From assembly GCF_014635285.1 (NCBI RefSeq), contig NZ_BMCR01000011.1, positions 62,001-126,000 of the forward strand: a DNA stretch of 64,000 nucleotides, given 5' to 3'. Of the stretch, positions 52,778-60,961 are shown piece by piece; the first letter of the stretch is position 1; every line of letters begins with the position of its first letter. This DNA comes from Stappia taiwanensis (GTDB lineage: Bacteria > Pseudomonadota > Alphaproteobacteria > Rhizobiales > Stappiaceae). Below the pieces are notes generated by a model. That model was given only the letters and a program-made list of their open reading frames with translations. It ran no database searches and was not told the origin of the DNA. The translations under genes were made by a program, and so were the position numbers.

Positions 52778-54565
52778 TTAGTGGTCGACGGCGGCCCCGG
52801 CTCCGGAGGGAACGCGAATGCTCTCCACCAGTTCCTGGATCTCCTGCGGCGGGGCTTCCGACGCATTGGAGACGAAATAGGCAACGGCGAAGTTGATGAT
52901 CGCGCCAACCGCACCGAAGGCCTCCGGCGAGATGCCGAGCAGCCAGTTGGATGCATTGTTGGGCAGCATATTGGTTCCCGGAATGAAGAACCAGCCCTTG
53001 TAAATGAAGATGTAGACCACGGTGATGATCAGACCCGACAGCATGCCGGCGATCGCCCCCTTGGAGTTCATCCGCTTGGAGAAGATGCCCAGCATCAGCA
53101 CCGGGAACAGGGACGCGGCGGCGATGCCGAAGGCCAGTGCCACCACCTGTGCCGCGAAGCCCGGCGGGTTGAGGCCGAGATAGGCGGCGATCATGATCGC
53201 CACGGCCATGGACAGACGGGCCGCCAGAAGCTCTCCCTTTTCCGAGATGTTCGGATTGTAGATGCTCTTGATCAGATCGTGCGACACGGCCGAGGAAATG
53301 GCCATCAGGAGACCGGCCGCCGTGGACAGCGCCGCGGCAAGACCGCCGGCGGCCACCAGGGCGATCACCCAGTTGGGCAGGTTGGCGATTTCCGGGTTGG
53401 CGAGCACCATGATGTCCCGGTCAACCTTGACCATTTCGTTGCCCTTCCAGCCGAACTCGGCTGCCTTGGCGTTAAAGGCCTCGTTCTTGTCGTTGTAGTA
53501 CTGGATCCGGCCGTCGCCGTTTTTGTCTTCGAACTTGAGAAGACCGGTGGTCTCCCAGCTCTTGAACCAGCGCGGACGCTCGTCATAGGCAAGATTGCCA
53601 TCCGGAGCGCCGATCTCGCCGGTCTGGATGGTGTTCATCAGGTTGAGCCGCGCCATGGCACCGACGCCCGGAGCGGTGGTGTAGAGAAGGGCGATGAAGA
53701 CCAGCGCCCAGCCGGCGGACCAGCGGGCATCGGCCACCTTCGGCACCGTGAAGAAGCGGATGATCACATGCGGCAACCCGGCGGTGCCGATCATCAGCGA
53801 CAGGGTGAAGAGGGTCATGTTGAGGACACTGAGTGGATCGCCGCTTTGGGCTGTGTACTCATTGAACCCCAGATCGGTCACCACCTGGTCAAGCGTGGCG
53901 AGAAGCGGCTGGCCGCTGCCCACGTGGTCGGAGAACAGGCCGATCTGCGGCAGAGCATTGCCGGTCAGGGCCAGCGAGATGAAGATCGCCGGAACGGTGT
54001 AGGCAAGGATCAGCACGCAATACTGCGCCACCTGGGTGTAGGTGATGCCCTTCATGCCGCCAAGCACGGCGTAGATGAAGACGATGCCGGTGCCGATCAG
54101 GAGACCGGTGGAGGCATCCACCTCCAGGAAGCGCGAGAAGGCAACGCCGACGCCCTTCATCTGGCCGATCACATAGGTGATCGAGGCGACGATCAGGCAG
54201 ATCACCGCGACGATGCGGGCGGTCTGCGAGTAGAAGCGGTCGCCGATGAATTCCGGCACGGTGTATTTGCCGAACTTGCGCAGATAGGGCGCAAGCAACA
54301 TGGCCAGCAGCACGTAGCCGCCGGTCCAGCCCATCAGGTAGAGCGAGGCGCCATAGCCATTGAAGGCGATGATGCCGGCCATGGAAATGAAGGAGGCGGC
54401 CGACATCCAGTCCGCCGCGGTGGCCATGCCGTTGGTGACCGGGTGAACCCCGCGGCCGGCGGCATAGAATTCACTCGTCGATCCGGCACGGGCCCAGATG
54501 GCGATGCCGATATAAAGCGCGAAGGACGCGCCGACGACGATATAGGTAAGTGTCCTGAGATCCAT
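52778..54565 (-). CDS. Sodium:solute symporter (ActP-like, VC_2705 subfamily)
   Basis: A 595-residue SSS-family transporter with about 13 helices. FYAAGRGVHPVTNGMATAADWMSAASFISMAGIIAFNGYG is the family start, GTAGLPHVIIRFFTVPKVADARWSAGWAL the sodium-site region, and a soluble insert with EDKNGDGRIQYYNDKNEAF resembling an EF-hand lies in the middle. The subfamily takes up acetate or related short acids. The partner DUF4212 subunit is encoded just before it and the CBS-DUF294 regulator just after. Confidence 0.94.
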   Translation of the reverse strand: MDLRTLTYIVVGASFALYIGIAIWARAGSTSEFYAAGRGVHPVTNGMATAADWMSAASFISMAGIIAFNGYGASLYLMGWTGGYVLLAMLLAPYLRKFGKYTVPEFIGDRFYSQTARIVAVICLIVASITYVIGQMKGVGVAFSRFLEVDASTGLLIGTGIVFIYAVLGGMKGITYTQVAQYCVLILAYTVPAIFISLALTGNALPQIGLFSDHVGSGQPLLATLDQVVTDLGFNEYTAQSGDPLSVLNMTLFTLSLMIGTAGLPHVIIRFFTVPKVADARWSAGWALVFIALLYTTAPGVGAMARLNLMNTIQTGEIGAPDGNLAYDERPRWFKSWETTGLLKFEDKNGDGRIQYYNDKNEAFNAKAAEFGWKGNEMVKVDRDIMVLANPEIANLPNWVIALVAAGGLAAALSTAAGLLMAISSAVSHDLIKSIYNPNISEKGELLAARLSMAVAIMIAAYLGLNPPGFAAQVVALAFGIAAASLFPVLMLGIFSKRMNSKGAIAGMLSGLIITVVYIFIYKGWFFIPGTNMLPNNASNWLLGISPEAFGAVGAIINFAVAYFVSNASEAPPQEIQELVESIRVPSGAGAAVDH

Positions 54566-54581
54566 CGAATTTCCCCCCGGT

Positions 54582-54842
54582 CTATTCTTCGACGCCGTAC
54601 TTCTTGTCCATGGCGTTCATGCGCCAGGCATAGAAGAAGATCAGGACCAGAAAGACGTAGATCGATCCTTGCTGGGCGAACCAGAATCCGAGATCGCTGC
54701 CGCCGATCTTGATCGAAGTCAGCAGGGGCCGGAACAGAATGCCCAGGCCAAACGAGACAAACGCCCAGACGATCAGGCAGTTCCGGATCAGGCTCACATT
54801 GGCCTTCCAATAGGCCTGGCCGGAGTCACTTTCGCTGCTCAT
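54582..54842 (-). CDS. DUF4212 small subunit of the sodium:solute symporter
   Basis: An 86-residue protein with two helices: YWKANVSLIRNCLIVWAFVSFGLGILF and FWFAQQGSIYVFLVLIFFYAWRMNAMDKKYG. DUF4212 proteins always accompany VC_2705-type symporters and probably form a heteromer. GGAGGAAAT lies before the ATG. The gene starts the operon. Confidence 0.95.
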   Translation of the reverse strand: MSSESDSGQAYWKANVSLIRNCLIVWAFVSFGLGILFRPLLTSIKIGGSDLGFWFAQQGSIYVFLVLIFFYAWRMNAMDKKYGVEE

Positions 54843-55213
54843 GCAATTTCCTCCACTTTGTTCTTTCCGTTCGCGCGGGGGGAAGGGCATCTGCATGGTT
54901 TGCGGCGACTGGGCCGGAGGGAGCGCTGGCGCCACCTTCCAAGGTCCCGATCCGCCCGACGCAATCGGCGCTCCTCTCGCCATGCGTCATCGCCCTTGTC
55001 CACACGTGCCGATTGATGGATCCGCTCCGCTCGACCGGCCAGCAATGGACCGCGCAACTGCCGCACGGTCATCACCATGATCTCGACAATACAGGCAAGT
55101 CCGGAGCGGGCGAACCGCGACATTCGGGTAATACGGCAGTGACAAGAGGACCGGGAGTCGCGCAGGGGCGAGTGGAGAAAGCCCCATTCAGGTCATTGAA
55201 TTTTCGAGAAAAA
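54843..55213. other. Intergenic region upstream of the DUF4212-symporter operon
   Basis: About 370 bases between two minus-strand genes. Open frames here are short, Arg-rich and without family resemblance. I found no RNA gene, strong hairpin or convincing promoter; the operon promoter must lie here on the minus strand. Confidence 0.55.
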
Positions 55214-55657
55214 CTACTTCTTGGCCGGGGCGCGGTCGATCAACCGGGTGAGGGCGGTGCGCAGGGTGTCGATTTCCTCAAGACCGATGGCCGCGATCAA
55301 CCGGTCCTGGTGTTTCTGGGCGCGCGCAATCAGTTCGTCTGCCCGGGCTTCCCCTTGCGGGGTGAGCTCGACCCAGACCCGGCGCCGGTCGTCGGGGTCG
55401 GTGGTGCGGGTGAGGAGCTGCTGGCCGACCAGCTTGTCGACCGTCTTGCTGATCGCCGGCTGGTTGGCAAGGCAACTGCTGGTAAGCTCGCCGATGGTCA
55501 GCCCGTCGGTTCCCTTCAAGGAGGCAAGAACCCGCCAGACGGCGACGGAGACCCCGCTGGCGCGGACCTGGTCGTGAAACTCGGCGCTGGCGACGCTGGA
55601 GGCGCGGGCCAGAAGATAGAGCAGATAGCCGTCGACGAACCGGTGCTCTGTGCTCAT
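55214..55657 (-). CDS. MarR family transcriptional regulator
   Basis: A 147-residue winged-helix regulator: SVAVWRVLASLKGTDGLTIGELTSSCLANQPAISKTVDKLVGQQLLTRTTDPDDRRRVWVELTPQG, with the DxRxxR wing. NicR and PicR, which control nicotinate and picolinate degradation, are also MarR proteins. It overlaps the flavin reductase stop by four bases and together they lie divergent from the NicX-like operon. It is the probable local repressor, released by a pathway compound. Confidence 0.93.
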   Translation of the reverse strand: MSTEHRFVDGYLLYLLARASSVASAEFHDQVRASGVSVAVWRVLASLKGTDGLTIGELTSSCLANQPAISKTVDKLVGQQLLTRTTDPDDRRRVWVELTPQGEARADELIARAQKHQDRLIAAIGLEEIDTLRTALTRLIDRAPAKK

Positions 55658-56151
55658 GGGCTGGAAATCCCATAGTGCGGCGTTGCATAGCGGCCGCCAT
55701 GATAGATCAGCGGTTCGCGATCGGCGTGGTCGAAGGCCTCGACCTGCCCGAGAAACACCACGTGGTCGCCCCCATCCACCCGGGTGTTGTTGCGGCATTC
55801 GAACACGGCGGTGACGCCGGCCAGCACCGGGACGCCGCAGGTGCCCAGGTGCCAGTCGACACCTTGGAAACGATCCTGCGCCGGGCGGGCGAAGCGGTTT
55901 GACAGCCCGGTCTGGTCGGAGGCGAGAATGTTGATCGCGTAATGCTCGGCGTTCTCGAAGGCGGCCATGTTTCGCGAGCTGCGGGCAAGGCTCCACAGCA
56001 CCATCGGCGGGTCGAGCGACACCGAGTTGAAGGAATTGGCGGTCAGGCCCAGCGGCCGGCCCGAGGCGTCGACGGTGGTAACGATCGTCACCCCGGTGAC
56101 GAAGCGGCCCAATGCGCGGCGCAGGCTGCGGTGATCGGTCGACATCGCCAT
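55654..56151 (-). CDS. Flavin reductase (NAD(P)H:FMN oxidoreductase, split-barrel type)
   Basis: A 165-residue protein of the HpaC/ flavin reductase family: RRALGRFVTGVTIVTT, GLTANSFNSVSLDPPMVLWSLARSSRN, and the end GDHVVFLGQVEAFDHADREPLIYHGGRY. It makes reduced flavin for a separate monooxygenase. The only flavoprotein candidate nearby is the acyl-CoA dehydrogenase-fold protein of the divergent operon. GAGGA five bases before the ATG supports the start. Confidence 0.93.
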   Translation of the reverse strand: MAMSTDHRSLRRALGRFVTGVTIVTTVDASGRPLGLTANSFNSVSLDPPMVLWSLARSSRNMAAFENAEHYAINILASDQTGLSNRFARPAQDRFQGVDWHLGTCGVPVLAGVTAVFECRNNTRVDGGDHVVFLGQVEAFDHADREPLIYHGGRYATPHYGISSP

Positions 56152-56194
56152 CCGGATCCTCGAGTTCGTTCAGAGTTCAAAATATTCCTTTTCA

Positions 56195-56200
56195 TATAAT
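56195..56200. promoter_or_regulatory. Candidate -10 box in the divergent marR/nicX-like region
   Basis: TATAAT matches consensus exactly on the plus strand, but no good -35 stands at 16-18 bases. On the minus strand the overlapping TATTAT (56196-56201) has TTGCAG at 16 bases (56218-56223). Back-to-back promoters sharing this AT-rich patch are plausible, and the surrounding TCAT-N6-ATGA could be a regulator site. Confidence 0.45.
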
Positions 56201-56241
56201 AATGATATTGCTACGATCTGCAAAATTCTTTCTGCATCCTG

Positions 56242-56261
56242 CGCGGAATGGGGGTTCCGCG
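56242..56261. promoter_or_regulatory. Perfect inverted repeat upstream of the nicX-like gene
   Basis: CGCGGAA and TTCCGCG flank TGGGGG. It ends 18 bases before the start codon, just ahead of the GGGAGGGG ribosome site. It could be a MarR operator or a 5' leader hairpin; position and symmetry are the only evidence. Confidence 0.5.
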
Positions 56262-56279
56262 TAATATTGGGAGGGGTGG

Positions 56280-57326
56280 ATGCTGGCAGACCGGATTGAG
56301 GGCAAGTGGATCGAGGCCTTCGCGGCGGTGTTTCGTCTGTGCAAGGTCACTGAGAACGAGACCGTGGCGATCCTGTCGGAAACCCAGTCGCGGCAACTCA
56401 ATGTGCATCTCGCCGAATTGGCGTTGCAGCGGCTCGGAGCAAAGGTGTTTCATGTGGTGGTGCCGACGCCGCGCCAGGACGCGCCGGTGCCGGTGCGCTC
56501 CACCGGTGCCTCCTCGGCGCTTACCGGGCAGGAGGCGGCGATTGCCGGGCTGGCGGCCAGTTCCATGGTGGTCGATCTGACGGTCGATGGGCTGCTGCAT
56601 GCACCGGAATTGCCGCAGGTCATTGCCCAGGGCGCGCGGCTCTTGATGATCTCCAACGAGCATCCGGAGGCGCTGGAACGGCTGGTGCCGGCCGTGCGCG
56701 ACAAGGAGCGGGTGAAAAAGGCGATTGCCCTGTGCAAGGGCGCGGCGCGCATGCGGGTTACCTCTCCCGCCGGCACCGATCTGACAATCGACATGGACGG
56801 CGCCAGCACGGTCGGTGTCTGGGGCTGGTGCGACCGGCCGGGCAGCGTCGCCCATTGGCCGGCCGGGCTGGTGGTCAGTTTCCCCGCCGCCGGCAAGGTC
56901 AATGGCACGCTGGTGCTCGACGCGGGCGACGTCAATCTCACCTTCAAGCGCTATCTGGAGCGGCCGGTCACGCTCACCATCGCCGATGATTATGTCACTG
57001 CAATCGACGGCGAGGGAACGGACGCGGAGCTGACCCGGCGCTATTTCGCCGCCTGGAAGGACAAGGACGCCTATGCGGTGTCGCATGTGGGGTTCGGCAT
57101 GAACGAGGGCGCCCGCTACGAGGCGCTCGCCATGTACGACCAGCGCGAGACCAACGGCACCGAGGTGCGGGCCTTTGCCGGCAACTTCCTGTTCTCCACC
57201 GGCGCCAATGAATTCGCCGGCCGCTACACCAAGGGCCATTTCGACATTCCGGTGCGCGGCTGCACCATCGCGCTCGACGGGGTGCCGGTGGTGAAGGACG
57301 GCAATCTGGTGGAGGATTTGCGGTGA
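56280..57326 (+). CDS. 2,5-dihydroxypyridine 5,6-dioxygenase-like (NicX family)
   Basis: A 348-residue protein matching NicX, an iron dioxygenase with the fold of M29 aminopeptidases. NicX opens 2,5-dihydroxypyridine to N-formylmaleamate. Its iron ligands His, His and Asp correspond to H269 (SHVGFG), H320 and D322 (GHFDIPVRGC); FAGNFLFSTGANEFAGRYTKGH and WCDRPGSVAHWPAG are further matching blocks. Automatic annotation may call it a leucyl aminopeptidase. The gene after it encodes a NicD-like hydrolase, as in nicotinate clusters. Start preceded by GGGAGGGG; stop overlaps the next GTG. Confidence 0.85.
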   Translation: MLADRIEGKWIEAFAAVFRLCKVTENETVAILSETQSRQLNVHLAELALQRLGAKVFHVVVPTPRQDAPVPVRSTGASSALTGQEAAIAGLAASSMVVDLTVDGLLHAPELPQVIAQGARLLMISNEHPEALERLVPAVRDKERVKKAIALCKGAARMRVTSPAGTDLTIDMDGASTVGVWGWCDRPGSVAHWPAGLVVSFPAAGKVNGTLVLDAGDVNLTFKRYLERPVTLTIADDYVTAIDGEGTDAELTRRYFAAWKDKDAYAVSHVGFGMNEGARYEALAMYDQRETNGTEVRAFAGNFLFSTGANEFAGRYTKGHFDIPVRGCTIALDGVPVVKDGNLVEDLR

Positions 57327-58114
57327 GCGTGGCCGGGATCGTGCGGCCCGCGCCTGGCGGGTCGCCGGTCATCCTGTTGCATGGCATCGGTGCGGGCGCT
57401 GAGATGTTCGCGCCGCAGCTCGCCGGTCTTGCGGCCAGCCATGACGTGATCGGCTGGAACCTGCCGGGCTACGGCGGCACCAGGCTTGCCGGGTCGATGA
57501 GCTTCGAGAGCCTGTCGGACGGGCTGTTGGCGCTATTCGATGAGCTGGGGCTGACCCAAGCGGTGATCGTCGGCCATTCCATCGGCGGTATGGTGGCGCA
57601 GGAGTTCACCGCCCGCTATCCAGAGCGGGTGCGGGCGCTGGTGTTGTCGGCCACCACCTCCGCCTTCGGCAGCCGCGACGGGGCCTTTCAGAAGAAATTC
57701 GTTGCCGACCGGCTGGCGCCGCTCGATGCGGGCCGGACCATGGCGGAGCTCGCCGGGCAGTTCGTGCCGGGCCTCGTCGGGTCGGCGGCGCACCCGGATG
57801 CGGTGCCAGCGGCCATGGCCGCCATGAGCCGGGTGCCGGACGACACCTTCCGCGCGGGGATCCGCTGCCTTGCCACATTCGACCGGCGGGCGGATCTCCC
57901 CCGGATCTGCGTTCCCACGTTGCTGATCGCCGGGGAGGAGGACCGCAACGCGCCGGAGCCGACCATGCGCAAGATGGCCGAACGGATCGCCGGCGCGCGC
58001 CTTGTGGTGCTGCCCGGCATCGGTCATCTCGCCCCGCTGGAATGCCCGGAGGTCTTTACCGATCATTTGCGGGGGTTTCTAGCGTCCCTGCCGGAGGAGG
58101 AGAGCCGATCATGA
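57323..58114 (+). CDS. Alpha/beta hydrolase (NicD-like N-formylmaleamate deformylase candidate)
   Basis: A 263-residue alpha/beta hydrolase with nucleophile S86 in GHSIGG, acid D207 in GEEDRNAP and H235 in GIGHLAPLE. The oxyanion loop is LLHGIGAGAEMF. NicD, of similar length, deformylates the NicX product to maleamate. The direct overlap with the NicX-like gene (GTGA) makes that role likely. A 3-oxoadipate enol-lactonase-like hydrolase for another ring-cleavage product is the alternative. Confidence 0.83.
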   Translation: MSVAGIVRPAPGGSPVILLHGIGAGAEMFAPQLAGLAASHDVIGWNLPGYGGTRLAGSMSFESLSDGLLALFDELGLTQAVIVGHSIGGMVAQEFTARYPERVRALVLSATTSAFGSRDGAFQKKFVADRLAPLDAGRTMAELAGQFVPGLVGSAAHPDAVPAAMAAMSRVPDDTFRAGIRCLATFDRRADLPRICVPTLLIAGEEDRNAPEPTMRKMAERIAGARLVVLPGIGHLAPLECPEVFTDHLRGFLASLPEEESRS

Positions 58115-59382
58115 ACGCCGCCGACCCAGATACGTTCGACCTGGATGCCCCGATTTTCGATCCGGATGCGTTTCGTCTGACCGATCAGGAGCGGGAGTTG
58201 ACGGCGCTGGCCCGGCGCACCGGCAAGGCCCGGTTCGCCCCGCGCGCGGCGGAGTTCGACCGCGATGCCCGCTTTCCCACCGAGAACTACCGGGACATGC
58301 ATGAGGCGGGCCTGCTGGGCGCCTGCGTGCCGAAGGAAAACGGTGGGCACGGGGCGCCATTCCGCACCTATATGATGACGGCGGCGGAAATCGGCCGCTA
58401 CTGCGGCTCCACCGCGCTGACCTGGAACATGCATGTGTGTTCCTGCCTGTGGACCGGCGCCCTGACCGACGATCTCGACATGACGGCGGAGCAGCGCGCC
58501 AAGCACATGGAGCGGCGGGCCGTTCACTACGCGCGCATTCTCGATGAGGGGGCGATCTACTCCCAGCCGTTTTCCGAGGGCGGCGCGGCGGCGGCCGGCG
58601 CGGTGCCGTTTTCCACCAGTGTCCGGAAGGTCGATGGCGGCTGGCTGATCAACGGCAAGAAGATCTTCGCCTCGCTCTCCGGTCACGCGGACTACTACGG
58701 CGTCTTGTGCGGCGAGATGAAGGAGGGGGCGCGGCCTTCGCGCCGGGACACCATGTATATCGCCGTGCCGGCCCGGGCCGAGGGGGTAGAGGTCGTCGGC
58801 GACTGGGATCCGCTGGGCATGCGCGGCACGGTCTCGCGCACCCTGCTGTTCAAGGATGTGTTCGTCTCCGAGGATGAGCAACTGATGCCGCGCGGCGTCT
58901 ATTATCAGGCAGCGAGCCGCTGGCCGCACATGTTCATGACCCTGTCGCCGACCTACATGGGCATTGCCCAGGCGGCGTTCGACTTCACCGTCAAGTATCT
59001 GCGCGGCGAATGGCCGGGCCTGCCGCCGGTCAAGCGGCGGATGTTCCCGACCAAGCAGATGGGTGTCGCCCAGATGCACCTGATGCTGGAGCAGACCAAG
59101 GCGCTGTGGTTCCAGGCGATCACCGAGGCGGGGCCCGATCCGTCGCGCGAACAGATGCTGCGCGCCTGGGCCGCCCATTACACGGTGATGGAAAACGCCA
59201 ACGAGATCTGCCAGCTCGCCATTCGCACCTGCGGCGGCCAGTCGATGCTGAAGACCCTGCCGCTGGAGCGGCTTTACCGCGACAGCCGTTGCGGCGCGCT
59301 GATGCTGCCCTGGACGGCGGAAATCTGCCTTGACCGGATCGGCCGGGAGAGCCTTTACCTGCCGGGGGAAGACGACACGTGA
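58111..59382 (+). CDS. Acyl-CoA dehydrogenase-fold flavoprotein lacking the usual catalytic Glu
   Basis: A 423-residue protein of the acyl-CoA dehydrogenase superfamily: RFAPRAAEFDRDARFPTENYRDMHEAGLLGACVPKENGGHGA, then YSQPFSEGG and NGKKIFASLSGHADYYGV. In true dehydrogenases the base lies in a YEGT-like motif near the C-terminus; here the segment reads RDSRCGALMLPWTAEI (P400-W401-T402) without Glu. The RxxFG flavin-binding motif is also replaced (YLRGEWPG); E300 there might be a relocated base. The fold also includes two-component monooxygenases such as HsaA and DszC. With a flavin reductase nearby, hydroxylation is a fair alternative to CoA-ester oxidation. ATGA overlap with the hydrolase gene. 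Confidence 0.82.
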   Translation: MNAADPDTFDLDAPIFDPDAFRLTDQERELTALARRTGKARFAPRAAEFDRDARFPTENYRDMHEAGLLGACVPKENGGHGAPFRTYMMTAAEIGRYCGSTALTWNMHVCSCLWTGALTDDLDMTAEQRAKHMERRAVHYARILDEGAIYSQPFSEGGAAAAGAVPFSTSVRKVDGGWLINGKKIFASLSGHADYYGVLCGEMKEGARPSRRDTMYIAVPARAEGVEVVGDWDPLGMRGTVSRTLLFKDVFVSEDEQLMPRGVYYQAASRWPHMFMTLSPTYMGIAQAAFDFTVKYLRGEWPGLPPVKRRMFPTKQMGVAQMHLMLEQTKALWFQAITEAGPDPSREQMLRAWAAHYTVMENANEICQLAIRTCGGQSMLKTLPLERLYRDSRCGALMLPWTAEICLDRIGRESLYLPGEDDT

Positions 59383-60920
59383 TGTCGATCGACAGCTGGA
59401 TCGAGGCCCATGCACGGTTCACGCCGGACAAGGCGGCGATCCGGTTTGCGTCGGGCGACCTGACCTATGCACAGCTCGCCGATGCCATTGGCGGGGCGGC
59501 GCACTGGCTGGCCCGAACCCAGGGCATCGGCCGGGGCGACCGGGTGGCGTTTCTCGGCACCAACGCGCCGGACATGCTGGTGCTCTTGTTCGCCGCCGCT
59601 CGCCTCGGCGCGATCCTGGTGCCGCTCAACTGGCGTCTGGCACCGCCGGAACTGGCTCATGCGGTCCGTGACAGCGGGGCGGCGTTGCTGGTGCACCAGC
59701 CGGCATTTGCCGCAACTGTGGCGGAGATGGCGGGGCTTGGCGCGGCGCCGCGGGTCCATGTGAGCGATGCCCGCTCCGGCGGGCTTGCCACGCTCCTGGC
59801 CGGCGGCGCCGGGTTGTCGGCTGAAGAAGGCGAAGGCGGGGCGGAAGATCCGCTGCTGATCGTCTACACCTCCGGCACCACCGGCCGGCCGAAGGGGGCG
59901 GTGCTGTCCCAGCGGGCAATCTCCGCCAATGCGCTGAACGCCCTGCACATGCATGACATGACCAGCCGGGACCTGGTGCTGACCGTGCTGCCGATGTTCC
60001 ATGTGGGCGGGCTCAACATCCAGACCACACCGGCGCTCTATGCCGGGGCTACGGTGTTGTTGCATGAGCGTTTCCATCCCGAGAGCTGTCTGGAGGCGAT
60101 TGCCGGCGAGCGGCCCGACCTCACAGTGCTGGTGCCGGCGACCTTGTCGGCGCTGATCGCCCATCCGCGCTGGAGCGACGCGGATCTGTCCTCCTTGCGG
60201 GCGATTGCCACCGGCTCCTCCGATGTGCCCCGGCATCTGATGCAGGCGTTTTGCGAACGCGGCGTGCCGGTGATCCAGATCTACGGCTCGACCGAGACCG
60301 GTCCGGTGGCAATCTACCAACGGGTGCAGGATGCGGCGGAGGAATTCGGCGCCATTGGCCGGCCGGGTCTGCACACCGAAGCGCGGATCACCCGGGACGG
60401 GGAGCCGGCGGGGGTCGGCGAGATCGGCGAGATCGAACTGCGCGGCACCAACATCACCGAAGGCTACTGGAACCGGCCGGAGGCACGAACGGAGAGTTTT
60501 CGCACCGGCGGGTGGTTTCGCACCGGAGATCTTGGGAGCATCGACGCGCGGGGTGTGTTCTGGTTTCGCGACCGGCTGAAGAACGTGATCATCTCCGGCG
60601 GCGAGAACATCTACCCTGCCGAACTGGAACGGGTGCTGGGGGAGCTTGCCCAGGTGGCCGAGGCGGCGGTGGTCGGGGTCAAGGACCCGCAATGGGGCGA
60701 ATGTCCCGTCGCGGTGGTGGTTGCCCGCGCACCGCAGGAACGGGACGCGCGGGCGGTGCTGGAGGGGTTCAACGGCCGTCTTGCCCGCTACAAGCACCCT
60801 AAATCGGTTGTTTTCGTTGAGGAGTTGCCGAGAAATGCCCTCGGCAAAGTGAGGCTGGACCGGGTAAGAAATATGGCGGAGGATGCGCTTGCATCCGGGA
60901 CGGAGACAAAAAAAGCCTGA
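59382..60920 (+). CDS. AMP-dependent acyl/aryl-CoA ligase
   Basis: A 512-residue adenylate-forming enzyme. The P-loop-like motif is YTSGTTGRPKGAV (about 161-173), ending motifs are YGSTETGPV and WFRTGDLGSID, and the catalytic Lys is K489 in PRNALGKVRLD. It activates a carboxylic acid to its CoA thioester. Fatty, aryl and heteroaryl acids are all handled by this family. Its place after the NicX-like and ACAD-fold genes suggests the pathway substrate or an intermediate is used as a CoA ester. The ATG overlaps the previous stop by one base. Confidence 0.9.
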   Translation: MSIDSWIEAHARFTPDKAAIRFASGDLTYAQLADAIGGAAHWLARTQGIGRGDRVAFLGTNAPDMLVLLFAAARLGAILVPLNWRLAPPELAHAVRDSGAALLVHQPAFAATVAEMAGLGAAPRVHVSDARSGGLATLLAGGAGLSAEEGEGGAEDPLLIVYTSGTTGRPKGAVLSQRAISANALNALHMHDMTSRDLVLTVLPMFHVGGLNIQTTPALYAGATVLLHERFHPESCLEAIAGERPDLTVLVPATLSALIAHPRWSDADLSSLRAIATGSSDVPRHLMQAFCERGVPVIQIYGSTETGPVAIYQRVQDAAEEFGAIGRPGLHTEARITRDGEPAGVGEIGEIELRGTNITEGYWNRPEARTESFRTGGWFRTGDLGSIDARGVFWFRDRLKNVIISGGENIYPAELERVLGELAQVAEAAVVGVKDPQWGECPVAVVVARAPQERDARAVLEGFNGRLARYKHPKSVVFVEELPRNALGKVRLDRVRNMAEDALASGTETKKA

Positions 60921-60961
60921 TTTGCGCCGGTCGCGGAACGATAACAAGGAGAGGGAACTTC

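Noticed and set aside
54839-55123. Minus-strand ORF of 94 codons before the DUF4212 gene
   Set aside because: It is Arg-rich without hydrophobic core or family resemblance, and it lies where the promoter of the symporter operon must be.
56280-57326. Leucyl aminopeptidase (M29)
   Set aside because: The fold is related, but the SHxGFG and GHFDIPxRxC motifs and the NicD-like neighbour match 2,5-dihydroxypyridine dioxygenase better.
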